NCBI RefSeq assembly: GCF_030035675.1
Contig: NC_084489.1
Location: 47,463,898 to 47,527,897, forward strand
DNA: 64,000 bases
Direction: 5' to 3'
Source: Rhineura floridana
Lineage: Eukaryota > Chordata > Lepidosauria > Squamata > Rhineuridae
Of the stretch, positions 11,244 through 21,479 are shown piece by piece. Every line of letters begins with the position of its first letter. The first letter of the stretch is position 1. Made by a program: the position numbers and the translations under genes. Below the pieces are notes generated by a model, which saw nothing but the letters and a program-made list of their open reading frames with translations, ran no database searches and had not been told where the DNA came from.

Positions 11244-11944
11244 CAGGGGTGGGCTCAGGGACTGAATGCAGCCCTCTAGGCTCCTCTGTCTGGTCCTCGG
11301 ACTTCTCCCTGTGCCTCTCCCCAGGCCATTCTCCCTCTTCCCAGGCCACACCCCATACTGGCCCTGTTTTGCACCATGAGTGTTTTTGCCTGGCTGGAAT
11401 GTGCCTTTCGACTCTGATAATGCCTCTTGCTTGTCTGGATGCAGGTTAGAGAGGTGTGTGTGAATGTATGTGTTGAAATTAGCCTCCTGTAAAAAAAGTA
11501 AAGGTGTCCCCGCAATTGTAGTGCGAGTAGTTTCCGACTCCTTAGGGTGATGTCTTGCGACGTTTACTAGGCAGACCGTATATATGGGGTGGGATTGCCA
11601 GTTCCTTCCCCGGCCTTTCTTTACCCCCCAGCATATGCCGGGTACTCATTTTACCAACCACGGGTGGATGGAAGGCTGAGTGGACCTCAACCCCTTTTAC
11701 CGGAGATTCGACTTCCTCTTTCTGTTGGAATCGAACTCTGGCCATGAGCAGAGCTTCGGCTGCGTTACCGCTGCTAACCACCCTGCACCACAGAGGATCT
11801 TTAGCCTCCTGTACAAAAGTGAAATTTACATTCATTGCTGTGCTCACTTTTGCTTCCAGCTGCACTCACCACTGGCTTCTGGCCCTTGAAAGGTTGTCCA
11901 GAAGGGAATGTGGCCCTTGGGCTGAAGAACATTCCCCTCTCCTG
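11244..11944. mobile_element. Dispersed DNA-type repeat (family D), split by a Sauria SINE
   Basis: Begins CAGGGGTGGG and ends near 'cattcccctctcctg', which is an imperfect inverted match. The phrases 'ttttgcctggctggaatgtg', 'aatgcctcttgcttgtctgg' and 'cactttt...cttccagctgcactc' recur in the copy at 12137-12505. A Sauria SINE (11492-11800) sits inside. The CAGGG-type end suggests a hAT-like non-autonomous element. Confidence 0.5.
11492..11800 (-). mobile_element. Sauria-type SINE (BovB-tailed)
   Basis: The plus strand starts with the reversed tail 'gtaaaggtgtccccgca' and runs through 'cttgcgacgtttactaggca' and 'cttttaccggagattcgact' to the reversed tRNA head with the B box 'ggaatcgaactc'. 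It is flanked by a direct repeat TTAGCCTCCTGTA (11479-11491 and 11801-11813), a clean LINE-type target duplication. The 3' tail matches BovB, the expected source of its retrotransposition machinery. Confidence 0.92.
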
Positions 11945-12027
11945 TATTAATGAATCACAAATACAGGACTCTTACTCTTACTCATTACTCTTAGTTATAC
12001 ATTCTAGAAATCACACCTTACAGCCAG

Positions 12028-12134
12028 TGGGCTGGATCCACACTAGGTCCCATTGATATCAGTGTGAAAAGTTAATCATGATTCAATGAAGTCCCACTGA
12101 TTTTCAACTAACTGATGTTTGATCCAGTCCATAG
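12028..12134. repeat. Short dispersed repeat ending in 'gatccagtcc'
   Basis: 'gctggatccacactaggtcc' and 'gttaatcatgattcaatgaa' with 'gtcccactgattttcaac' and 'gtttgatccagtcc' form a weak palindrome (ggatcc.../...gatccag). It is a short DNA-type repeat of unknown class. Confidence 0.4.
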
Positions 12135-12136
12135 TG

Positions 12137-12505
12137 CAGGGATGGTGAACATCTGTCCCATAGCCAAATTCAGCCATCCAGCCCTGTCTGTCTAGCCATC
12201 AGGAGTCTCTCCAGGCCCCACCCCCTCTCCTCAGGTATGCCCCTCACCGTCCATGCTCCATGCCCTCCTCAAGTGCTTTTGCCTGGCCGGTTGGTGTCCT
12301 TGACAATGCCTCTTGCTTGCTTAAGTTGAGGATGGATAGATATGGTGTGCATGCGTCAACCTCTTTTGTAGGGCTGGAATGTAAAAGTCATGTCCATTGC
12401 TCTGCCTACTTTTGCCTGTGGCTCCACCTACTTTTGTCTCAGCCCATCTCAGGCATGCAGCCCCCAAAAGATTGATAATAAGGGAAAGTGGCTCTTAAGT
12501 TGGAA
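12137..12505. mobile_element. Dispersed DNA-type repeat (family D), second copy
   Basis: Begins CAGGGATGG and shares 'gcctggccgg', 'aatgcctcttgcttgctt' and 'cctacttttgcctgtgg' with the 11244 copy. It is uninterrupted, about 370 bases long and moderately diverged. Confidence 0.5.
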
Positions 12506-12509
12506 AAAA

Positions 12510-13300
12510 AATCCATGTACCTGCCATAATGAGTTGTATCCAATGAAGTCATTGTGCAAGCGGAACAAAATCCATTTGGGCAATGAAATTTCCCTTCCCT
12601 CTCCTCCCCCTGTGTACCCCCCCAAATCTGCTCTGGGGTTTCCACCAGCCTCCTGAGCAGATCTGAGGTGTGTGCACAAGGGGGGACAACAAGGGGGGAA
12701 GCTCTGTTGCATGAGCAGAAGTTGTTCTGCTTGTGCAATATCTTCATTGGATTAACCCAATGTGTCCTTGTGTTTGAGAATTCTCCTCGTCCAACCTTAT
12801 TGTATCTTTGCCCTTCTTATATGCTATATTGCCTATCTAACTAGTCTGTGCAATGCCTGTTACTCATTTACACTTACACGCCATTGATCAAACTTCTTTT
12901 TTGCAAATGTAAGCAGTTTCTCTGAGCGACATAATTTGCTCTGACCTTTTCCCAGCCTCTGTTCTTCATAACCTTTATATAACCCCCCAAACATTTCAGT
13001 TTCATATTGCCTGCTGTCAAGGCTGCTGAGTTGGTTTACTCTACAGTTCCTGGCTTCCTTACGTAGGTGTTCTGCTACTGGGCAGGTTTTGCATTTTTAC
13101 TCAGTCTCCTTGCCAGTGTTGTACCAGACATCAAGCTCAATCTACACCAATATAGAATAGACAGAAACCATCTTGGGCTGTGGTTTGGCAGCAACCATTG
13201 CCAGAACACAAAAAGAAGGTTGGGAGACCAGTAAAAACTAAAAATCCACCCAAGCTTGTTTTGTCAGGCCTTTGATTGCCCTTGTTCACTGCCCCTTCTG
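12510..13300. other. Intergenic, no feature seen
   Basis: Unique-looking sequence with overlapping open frames on both strands. None resembles a known protein. Confidence 0.45.
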
Positions 13301-13303
13301 GAA

Positions 13304-13568
13304 GAGTCAAACCATTGGTCCATTTAGTTCAGCACTGTACAGCCGGGGATCGGGGGCTAACCTGTGGCCGTCCAGATGTTGCTGGAGTATACCACTCATG
13401 GGTCCTGCTGGCCAGGGCTGATGGGAGAGTCCAGCAACATCTGGAGGGCCACAGGTTAGCCACCCCTAGTCTACACTAACTGGCAGTGGCTCTCCAGAAT
13501 TTCAAAGAGGAATCTTTCTCCTGCCTGAAGATACCAGGGGTGAAACGTAGGACCTTTTGCATGCAAAA
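13304..13568 (-). mobile_element. tRNA-headed SINE, split by an inverted-repeat element
   Basis: The reversed tail 'gtcaaaccattggtccattt' opens the copy. The reversed body and head ('agataccaggggtgaaacgt', 'ggaccttttgcatgcaaaac') follow the interruption at 13341-13469. The A box end is missing. Confidence 0.8.
13341..13469. mobile_element. Inverted-repeat DNA element (family B) nested in a SINE
   Basis: Arms 'gctaacctgtggccgtccag' and 'tctggagggccacaggttag' with inner arms 'atgttgctgga' and 'gtccagcaacat' give a strong hairpin. The SINE bases at the junctions are TGTAC on the left (13336-13340) and TCTAC on the right (13470-13474), the same SINE position as the 4034 insertion. Confidence 0.75.
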
Positions 13569-14175
13569 CCCCTAGGAACAAAAGGGCTAGCTTCATGGAT
13601 GAGACAACTTGACTGACACTGTGCTGGCAGTTTTGTTGTCTGCCAGTGCAGCACAGCAAGATAAGGGGCATTGGCCCAGTTGACTTTGCAACAGATTGAT
13701 GCATTCCTTCTCTGCAAACCCTTTTGCACACACATCCCTAAAAAAAAATCACTCAAAAGAGGGTGCTTTCAGGGGAGTGAAAATGTTTGAGAAAATCAGC
13801 TTCCCTGTTTTGGTTCACCTCTGCAGAAATACTGTGGCTGCCACAGACTCAAGAGGCCATGCAAACTGTTCCTCATTTGCCCAGTTTCTGCAGGGAGATG
13901 GGGAAAAGAGAGCAAGTGACAGATGAACAATGGAGATATTCATTTGCTTATTTCTTTTAAATATTTCTATGCTGTTCACCAGAGATTTCTCACCAGAGCA
14001 GTTTGAACAGTTAAAATGTTGCAATGATAAAAACACATAATAGAGCAACTGGCAGATAAAACAGTCATCAGCCAAAAAAAAAAAGGGGGGGGGAGACCTA
14101 AAAAAGTCTGAGAGAGAAAGAGAGGAGAGTTTCGCCTGGCATCTGGAAGAAAACAATATGGTGCCAGTCAAGCCT

Positions 14176-14250
14176 ATTTATTATTATTGTTGTTGTTTAT
14201 TTCTACTCTGCCTTTTGGCTAAAAGGCCCTCAAGGCGGCTTACAAAAAAC
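14176..14250 (-). mobile_element. L2-like LINE 3' tail
   Basis: Reversed, 'aagccgccttgagggcc', 'aggcagagtagaaataaa' and then AAT/AAC repeats form the usual squamate L2-type ending. Confidence 0.5.
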
Positions 14251-14486
14251 ACAAAAATAAAAATACCTCAATACATACAATACAATTTACAATAAGCAAT
14301 ACATAAATAAATAAATGTGGGTGAGAAGAAAGATGGGCACAGGAGAAGTCCAAAGGAATGGATCTTGAGGGAAAGACCTGGAGGAGAGATCCTTTCTCCG
14401 TGATGACTGAGATAATGAATTAGCGATGCCATGCTACTCAGAGTGGATTTTAGTCCAGCCACCACCGACTGCCCCAACCCAGATCA

Positions 14487-14700
14487 TCAAACGGCACCAG
14501 TCTCTTTGCTCTGGGCTCGCTCCTCGGCGGCTGTAGCAGCGGCTGCTGCAGCGTCCCCTCCAGCTCCTGCACCTCCTCCTGCCCTGCTGGCAGCGGTGGT
14601 GGCTTGGGCGGGCCCGTTGTGGGCCTCGAGGAGCTCGCAGAACTGCTCGAGGCTGACAGCGTGCTCCCTGCGGCTCAAGTGCTCAGTATTTAGGGAAGAT
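14487..14700 (-). pseudogene. Isolated GC-rich coding-like segment, possible retrocopy
   Basis: In otherwise AT-rich DNA, this stretch reads open on the minus strand and ends at a TGA (14487-14489). It encodes a charged segment (SRREHAVSLEQFCELLEAHN) followed by an Ala/Gly-rich tract and the C-terminal EERAQSKETGAV. Codon third positions are strongly G/C, as in exons. No start in context, introns or promoter are visible. A CR1 tail fragment lies immediately to the right (14737). I do not recognise the protein. It could be the 3' part of a processed retrocopy or a real terminal exon. Confidence 0.35.
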
Positions 14701-14736
14701 ACTCCAGAAACCCGACAGGACAAGGCAAGCAAAGGT

Positions 14737-14822
14737 CTTCTAAGAATATAAGGAGAGCCCTCATGGATCAGGCTAGTGGCCCATCTACTCCAGCATCCTG
14801 TTCTCACAGTGCCCAACCAGAT
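14737..14822 (-). mobile_element. CR1 (L3-like) 3' tail fragment
   Basis: The plus strand reads 'aaggagagccctcatggatc' with 'ggcccatctactccagcatc' and 'ctgttctcacagtgcccaac', the reverse of the tail seen complete at 35140-35235. Confidence 0.65.
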
Positions 14823-15107
14823 GGTGCAAGGACTGTGAGCTCAGTTCAATTCTGGTACTCAAATATATGTTCAGTAGCTGTTAGGGACACCATGTTCTTT
14901 AACGCAAGTCTTTTAGCCACTAATGGATCTCAGTGTTGTGGTGTAATCCAAAGAATATCTCACAGGTCTGAAGTCTGCCCTTCCCTGATCTAAGATGCCA
15001 GGTGAAAACTTATGGGAAGGAGAGGGAACAGGATAAGTTCCAAGTTTAGCCTTGAGATCTTGAAGTATCTCGTGGGATGATCCGGGCTTTGTGTGAGTGT
15101 GGTCACA

Positions 15108-15280
15108 GCTACACCATACATTTAAAACACTCTTTAAATGTAGTTTGTTAAGGGTGCTGAGAGTTGTTAAGGAGACCCCCTCAAAGAGCTACAATGCCCA
15201 GCACGTTTAACAAACTACAGTACCCATGATTCAGGGGGGCATCATTGTTAGTGGTATAATAGTACTTTATGGGTGTGACC
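15108..15280. mobile_element. Inverted-repeat DNA element (family A), internally shortened
   Basis: 'caccatacatttaaaacac' and 'tgtagtttgttaagggtgct' pair with 'acgtttaacaaactacagta' and 'actttatgggtgtgacc'. Confidence 0.65.
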
Positions 15281-15859
15281 GGTGCCTGTTACCAGTTATG
15301 GTCAGCATCTTTCAGATCCTTATTCTAAATTATGGATCTTTCAAGTCACAGAGTTCTGCTTGGTGCCTGAGTTATACATAACCTCTGTCATTTTCATTAA
15401 GTTAAGTAGCATTCTCAGTATGATTTATTAGGCAACAAAACAATGCATCATTTGCTCCACCTCAAAAGATCATGCCCCACCACTAGCAATATTAATGCCA
15501 AAAATAAATCTTTCCTAGCACAATGCAAGTATGTGGTATCCACAGTCCCTGCTAGCATCCTCCCCGCCCCTGGGCCAGTTAGTTAATCCCCAAGGACAGT
15601 GCAATCATCATAGCAGAGCATTCTCCCTTCTGCAACACACGTCTCAAGGGAAAGCACAGACAAATGGATTTTAAGCCACTTTGAGGCTGTGTGAATATTT
15701 TTGTACATGATGACGCACATGCATGCACATGCACACGCACACAAATTTAAGCGACCACACCAGCCTTCACTAATTATAGCAATGTAAAAGAACTAAAGTC
15801 ACAAGCTTGCTCAACAGTTTAATCAATTTATATTATGGGAAATCAGTGGGATCTTTGAA

Positions 15860-15960
15860 ACTGCTGTTAGACTACAGTTCCCATCATCCCTAGCCAATGG
15901 CCAGGGTGATAGAAGTTGGAGACCAACAACATTTGATGGATCACATGTTTCCCATTCCTG
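15860..15960. mobile_element. Inverted-repeat DNA element (family B), fragment
   Basis: 'ttagactacagttcccatca' followed by 'ccctagccaatggccaggg' and 'agaagttggagaccaacaac'. The outer arms are degraded. Confidence 0.55.
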
Positions 15961-17324
15961 GCTTATATGTTAGCTGATTAATACAGGAGGGATTTTAAAC
16001 TACAATAGCACATTTTAATCAGTGGGTCTAAGAGTTAATGGCTGACTTGTTTATTTTTCTTTAGTCGATTTAGGTTAATCTGTGTTAAATGAAAAAGAAA
16101 ATATTAAAGATTTCTTACCAATAAGCTGCAGCTTTTGCTTATGTTATCTCATAGTTCCTCAGAGTAGGTGAAGCAAAATGGTTGACCGGCCTGGCCACAT
16201 CTAAAACCTAATGGGAATCCAAACTGACAGAATAAGCTGAAACTCCCAGTATTTCAGGAGTTTTGTGTATAGCTTTCTTGAAACACAACATATTGATGCA
16301 AGCTGTTCAAACATTCCCAAGTGCCTGCTATCTTGGCCCTTCTAATGCCTTGGTTGCATGATGACTGGGACAGGCTCCTGGCTATAATCATTCAACCCCC
16401 AACAAAAATGGGATTCTTTCTGGCTCCAGAGAGTTATCCTAAAACAGATATTTCCCTCTACTAAAGCGCTGATTGAAATAAAAGGTTTATATCCCATGCA
16501 GACTAAAAAAACCCATATTCTTTCAAATAGCTTTTCCATTTTCTTCTTTGGCCCACTATATAGGTCATGCAATAACACACTTCAATGGCTCCCTCTTGCC
16601 TACGGTATGTAATATTCTACGTTATGTACTTCCATAGACCTGTGATGCAGGATTTCAGGAAGTAGAAGTGGATAAATTCAGAATAATACAAGATTCAGAA
16701 ACTCTAGCTGGTATAGGGCAGGTATCTTTCCACAGGGTAATAAAAATGTTCCCAATTAGCATTTACTAATGATCCCGTTCTCTGATAATTCTTGTCTTTG
16801 TGCCCTTTCAATGGTAATTGGAGTCATTGCCTGCTCCACAGAAAAATATAGCCACTGGTGATCAGAAGCATGCAGGTGTTGATTTATGAACTTATTAAAA
16901 ACACATTTAAAGAATTATTGAGGGACTGGGTCTAAAAATAGTGATGGCTTAATTGGCAGCTCAGCCAAATTGCAACCAAACTGTTTGAACTGGCTAGCAT
17001 AGGATCTCCAGGGAAGACTTGCAATTCAGGGGTAGGCAAGAGGCAAGGACAGTAATGCCTATCAGGTGTTTCTTGCCCTCGTAAGCATCACTGTTGGGCC
17101 TTTGCTATTCACCCATCCACAAGTTGTCAGCCCAAAACCCAGCTGAATTATATCCACACAAATATATGGGTGTTTAAAGCTCGAGATTGCCATTAATTGC
17201 TGAGGGTTTAAAAACTATGAATTGGAGGCTAAGTTGCTCCTTCATTCCGGGAAGGGAGGGGGTGATTTCCACCAATTCTCCCTCCATCTGCAGCTCTCTA
17301 GTCAGTATTAACTAGTATTGACAT
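15961..17324. other. Intergenic; motif-dense patch at 16850-17190
   Basis: No gene or repeat was recognised. A patch near 16850-17190 has a perfect MEF2-type site CTAAAAATAG (about 16932), several TTAAT/AATTG homeodomain-like motifs and no repeats, so it may be a conserved regulatory element. Confidence 0.3.
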
Positions 17325-17404
17325 GGCAATCCACATGAGAATCCTATGTACACTGCCTTGAGTTCTATGGAAGTAAAGCCAGATATAAATGCAAATAAAT
17401 AAAT
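17325..17404 (+). mobile_element. L2-like LINE 3' tail
   Basis: 'gtacactgccttgagttcta' with 'aaagccagatataaatgc' and an AAAT repeat form a short L2-type terminus. Confidence 0.5.
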
Positions 17405-17985
17405 GTGGCTTAGAAGCTTCCTGTTCCCCATCCTTGACAGAGCCATTGATCACATGACTCCATGTTACAAAAGAAAACTACAAACAGGAGACAAGAGGCA
17501 CTTCCAGACAACACTGGTCATGATTTGTTTGCATGGAGATTGGACAATATTGCATCAAAACAAGTGTTATGTCCCCCATTTTCCAATGCATTTCCCAACT
17601 ACTTTCTTTATCATAAAAAGTCTGATCTTTGGGGAAGTGGGTTTGGTGCACAAGACCTCCCAATCAACTATAATTGTGCAATCTGAATTTGCTGGTATGT
17701 GATTAAATCCCACGAGAAAATTGTGACTGTCCAGAAGCCTCCAGAAATGAGGGGCAGGAACAAGACTGTTTTAGAATTTTGAAAGCCCTCATGCAGAATC
17801 CATTAGTGTCCCCCTTAACCGATGAACTGAGGAAAGAGCAAGACATATGAATCAATGGAGTGCTTTAACACATCCCCTCCCCCTTACCTCAGAATCCACC
17901 TAGCCCTTTTTCTCTTCCACTACCAGTCTTCATCTGGTCCCTAAACCCACTGTGTTGTGAGAGATTCCTTGGTTTCCACCTTATT

Positions 17986-18118
17986 CAGAGATGGGAAACC
18001 TGTGGCCCTCCTGATATTATTGGACAATTCTCATCATCTCTGACTATTGACCCTGCTGTCTGGAGCTTCTGGAAGCTGGAGTCCAACACCATGCGGAGGA
18101 TGCTCCCCATCCCTGCAC
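17986..18118. mobile_element. Inverted-repeat DNA element (family B) with CAG/CTG ends
   Basis: It begins CAGAGATGGG and ends CCCCATCCCTG, with inner arms 'attggacaattctcatcatc' and 'ggaagctggagtccaacacc'. These CAGnnnTGGG-type ends suggest a hAT-like non-autonomous element. Confidence 0.6.
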
Positions 18119-18235
18119 TAGCTGGCAATGATAGGAGAAGTAGCAAAGCTTTCGTGCAAGACTCCCAGGATGAACAGAAGCTATGCAGGACTATCTTATG
18201 CTGCTCTGGGCATCCAGGACTCCAGCACCCTGTCA

Positions 18236-18872
18236 TAAGAACATCGGAAGTTATACTGAGTCAAACCATTGGCCCATCTAATTCAGTTTGGTCTATGCTG
18301 ACTGGCAACAACTTTCTGTTACGCTGTGTGTAATTGTGTTGCTTAATTTCGTTTAAAGCAGCACCACAGCAGCAGAGTAACAGCAGATGTTGAAATGTGA
18401 GTATGCCAGCGTGTACGTGCATACATTGTAGATAGAAAGGCAAACCTAGTTCTAACTAACTAGCTAAGTTGGAGGCATAACACCCAGGTGTAGGAGTTAG
18501 CCCCGTGCTCGGAGAGAGCAGAGACAAAGGGATGTCTCCTCTCTCCTGGACAGCCGGAGAACAAAGAAAATGGCGGAAGGAGGAGGGGCAGGTAAGCTTC
18601 CCTAAAGACGTCACAGTCTAGCCACACAAGGAAGTCAGTCAGAGCATCACAGGTAAAAGGTAAACAAACCTGTCCATCTGGAGGACCCTAGCTCTATCTT
18701 CCTTCTGGAGCACAAACAAAACAACAAAACAGGAGTTGCTCTTGCCCCATTTCCAACACTTCCCAGGTTTCAGGCAGATGTCTCTCCCAGCCCTACCTGG
18801 AGATACTGGGAACTAAACCTGGGACCTTTTGCATGCAGAGCATGTGCTGTACCACTGAGCTATAGCCCCAGG
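18236..18872 (-). mobile_element. tRNA-headed SINE split by an LTR-like insertion
   Basis: The reversed SINE tail and body (18236-18316: 'ataagaacatcggaagttat', 'ggcccatctaattcag') resume at 18759-18872 with 'ccctacctggagatactggg' and the reversed B and A boxes ('aacctgggacc', 'ccactgagctatagcccc'). The two halves join logically once the 442-bp insertion is taken out. Confidence 0.82.
18317..18758. mobile_element. Probable solo LTR, 442 bp
   Basis: The insert starts TGTTACG and ends CCAACA, giving TG...CA termini. It is flanked by CTTTC (18312-18316) and CTTCC (18759-18763), a 5-bp target duplication with one mismatch. It has no open frame. Its family is not known; it does not resemble the Gmr1-like LTRs in this window. 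The orientation is undetermined. It is younger than the SINE it splits. Confidence 0.6.
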
Positions 18873-18889
18873 GGTGCAGTCATCCAGGG

Positions 18890-19150
18890 TCTCGGGGGTC
18901 TTAGACCCCTCACTTTTTTGGGGAGCAGAGTCCCTATGTCTCAGCATCCTACAAGCCAATCAGCATGAAAGGGGAGTGTGTTAGCCACTGAGAAGAGACT
19001 TCTAACATGCTTGCTTGTCCTTTCCTGCTGATTGGAGACAATCAGAGTGAAAGGAGGTGAGTCAGCCACTGAGAAGACTCTTCTCAGTAGCTAACACTCC
19101 ACCTTTTTATGCTGATTGGCTCCTAGGGACAATGGAGAACAACTGAGTGA
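18890..19150. mobile_element. Inverted-repeat DNA element (family E)
   Basis: 'ccaatcagcatgaaagggga' with 'gtgttagccactgagaagag' is mirrored by 'cttctcagtagctaacactc' and 'cctttttatgctgattggc'. A third partial arm lies in the middle ('ctgattggagacaatcagag'). There is no coding capacity. Confidence 0.6.
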
Positions 19151-20165
19151 GGGGGCATTGCTGTGAGGGAGTGTGGCATGACTATCATGAGGAGACCCTG
19201 CACTTCTGAATTTGCTACTACATTGCTGTATAGCCTTTCCATGTCAGAACTGTGGCACAGTGAGTTGACTCAGTGGGCTCATTGCAGGCCTCGGAGCTCT
19301 AGCAATTTCCCAATCTGACAGGCATCAGGTGCCACTAACTGTGAGATTAAATGTGTTTGCCTTCTAAAGCACAAGTGATACGTCCTTTTATGATGGACAG
19401 AAAGACTGGGCAAAAATCTGGGATTTCTTGTTCTTATCCCAAAAAGCTTTTCATCATTCTATTGCAGAGCTTGTTTTTACTGGGCTATTCAAACCAAGTG
19501 CCCCAGAGCAAGACAAGCCAGAACTGAAACTAAATTGCATTCTTTCTACAACAACAACAAAAAGGAAAGAGTTTTGTTTTACTTTCAGTTATGTAATGTA
19601 GCCGGATTTTTGTGGCATATAAACAATTTTTTTAAAAAGGAAAAAAAGCTTCTTATGCAACATATACAGACAGATTTCTTTAAAAAAAATCCAATCAAAA
19701 CAAGAGGTTGTTAGGCAAGATTCTGAGTTACCTATTTTATATAACTGAGTCATTGGTGTGCTGGCTGGCTTCAGAAGCATGCACCTAGCATAGAATTAAG
19801 TCTTCACTTTGCAATAAACAGAGGCAGGTTGGTACATATTTCAGCTCATATTGTCACTGGAGCTTGAAAGGATAATGGCAAAACACATTTAAGCCCTAAA
19901 ACAATGAACTCTCACATGGAGACTGCAATTACCATGTTAAAGGTTACCTGCAAAACAAAAACAATTGTACGTCTGCACTTTTACAGAATCAAAGCAGGTA
20001 CAGAAAGGGCTTGGGATTTAGAGCCATTTTAAAAACATTGATCTTTAGCTTGGCATGTTGTGCTTGAAATTCAGTCTGTAGTAGCTTACGAGAGAACTAA
20101 ACAACAGGAGAGCTAAGATGACACTGAACTATCAATGCAGCAAATGAAAAAGAAGGCACATGTAA
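19151..20165. other. Intergenic, no feature seen
   Basis: AT-rich unique-looking sequence with poly-A runs. No gene or clear repeat. Confidence 0.45.
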
Positions 20166-20167
20166 CA

Positions 20168-20302
20168 CTGTGGCGAAACTTGTGCTCCTTGATGTTGCTG
20201 GAGCACAACTCCCATCATCCCTGACTATGGAATATGCTGCCTAGAGCTGATGAGAGAGGAAGTCCGGTAACATCCAGAGGGTCACAGGTTTTCCACCCCT
20301 AG
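20168..20302. mobile_element. Inverted-repeat DNA element (family B)
   Basis: 'gatgttgctggagcacaact' and 'cccatcatccctgactatgg' pair imperfectly with 'gtccggtaacatccagaggg' and the outer 'tcacaggttttccacccct'. Confidence 0.6.
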
Positions 20303-20307
20303 TGCAA

Positions 20308-20537
20308 ACAGGAACACAGGAAGCTGCCTTATACCAGGTCAGACCATTGGTTCATCAAGCTCAGTAATGTCTACACTGACCGGCAATGGCTCTCTAGGGT
20401 TTCAGGCAGGAGTTTCTCCCACCGGGGAGATGCCGGGGATTGAACGTGGGTCCTTCTGCATGCAAAGCAAACGAGAAACTGCTTTGCATGCAGATGAGAA
20501 AGAAACTTGGGATGCTCTGCCACTGAGCTACAGCCCT
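20308..20537 (-). mobile_element. tRNA-headed SINE
   Basis: The reversed tail 'aacacaggaagctgccttat' leads through 'ctctctagggtttcaggcag' to the reversed B box 'ggattgaacgtgggtcc' and A box 'ccactgagctacagcccttc'. Extra sequence between the boxes includes a second 'ctgctttgcatgcag', a small internal duplication. Confidence 0.82.
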
Positions 20538-20539
20538 TC

Positions 20540-20708
20540 CCCAAGAAGCTGCCTTATCCTGAGTGAGATGATTGGTCCATCTAGCTCAGTACTGCCTACA
20601 CTGACTGGCAGTGGCTCTCCAGAATTCCAGACAGGGTTCTCTCTCAGCCCTACTTGGAGTTGCCAGGGATTGAACCTGGGACCTTCTGCATGCAAAGCAG
20701 ATGCATTT
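20540..20708 (-). mobile_element. tRNA-headed SINE, tandem with previous
   Basis: Starts 'aagaagctgccttatcctga' directly after the previous copy and ends in the reversed B box 'ggattgaacctgggacc' and 'ttctgcatgcaaagcag'. The A box end is missing. Confidence 0.82.
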
Positions 20709-20784
20709 GTCTCGATATCTAGATTCATCTGGGTGTTTCAGAACTCTTGCAAAGGCAAAGAATAATAACTAAGCCAAACAAGGG

Positions 20785-20975
20785 AGGGTCCATAGCTGTG
20801 TGGCAAAGCACCTGCTCTGCAAGCAGAAGATACCAGGTTCAGTCTCTGGTATCTCCAGTTAAAAGGATTGGGTTGCAGGTGATGAGGAAGACCTTTGTCC
20901 GAGACCCCAGAGAGTCACTTCCAGTCAGAGCAGGTAACATTGGTTAGATGGTCCAGACTATAAGGTTGTTTCATC
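20785..20975 (+). mobile_element. tRNA-headed SINE
   Basis: Head 'catagctgtgtggcaaagca', B box 'caggttcagtctctgg', body 'tatctccagttaaaagg', and degraded tail 'ggttagatggtccagacta'. It lies opposite to the two copies on its left. Confidence 0.75.
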
Positions 20976-21479
20976 TGTTTGTTGCTATCAGCAAAGAAGG
21001 AGGTTAACACGGACATTGGCAGATCTGATTCAATGGTATCATCTCGTGTTTTCAGATGGCTTGCTGTTCAGCATGCTCAGAACAAAGGGCCATCTCTTCC
21101 AAGGGTTGTAACTGGGATCATGCAAGCAATGCTCCTATCTTCAGGCACAGCTATCTAGAGAGCACAGTCTCATGCATGGCTGCTACAAAAGGAGCTATTT
21201 CCCAGTGTTCGAGAATACCATAGGAGATGTGGAACTGAGATCTTCTCTATTCAGGATTATAAAAGAACTCAGTCCCGCTCCCAGTTCTACCTCCCTTCAT
21301 AGGTAAGTGATCACACTCACACATTCTTACTCACTCACTCACTCTTACTTTTGGTGTGTGAGAATTCGTCTGAGGTGGAGCTGGGAAGACAGCGAGGCTT
21401 GCCTTACTCTCTGTGCTAAATCCAAAGCCTAATGCGGATACAAGATCTGTTGGAGTGTTAATGCAGAGAACCCTTCCAT

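Noticed and set aside
11555-11950. An open plus-strand frame of 131 residues (similar at 57706-57963)
   Set aside because: It lies inside a Sauria SINE and its flank. The similarity between the two frames is that of the SINE.
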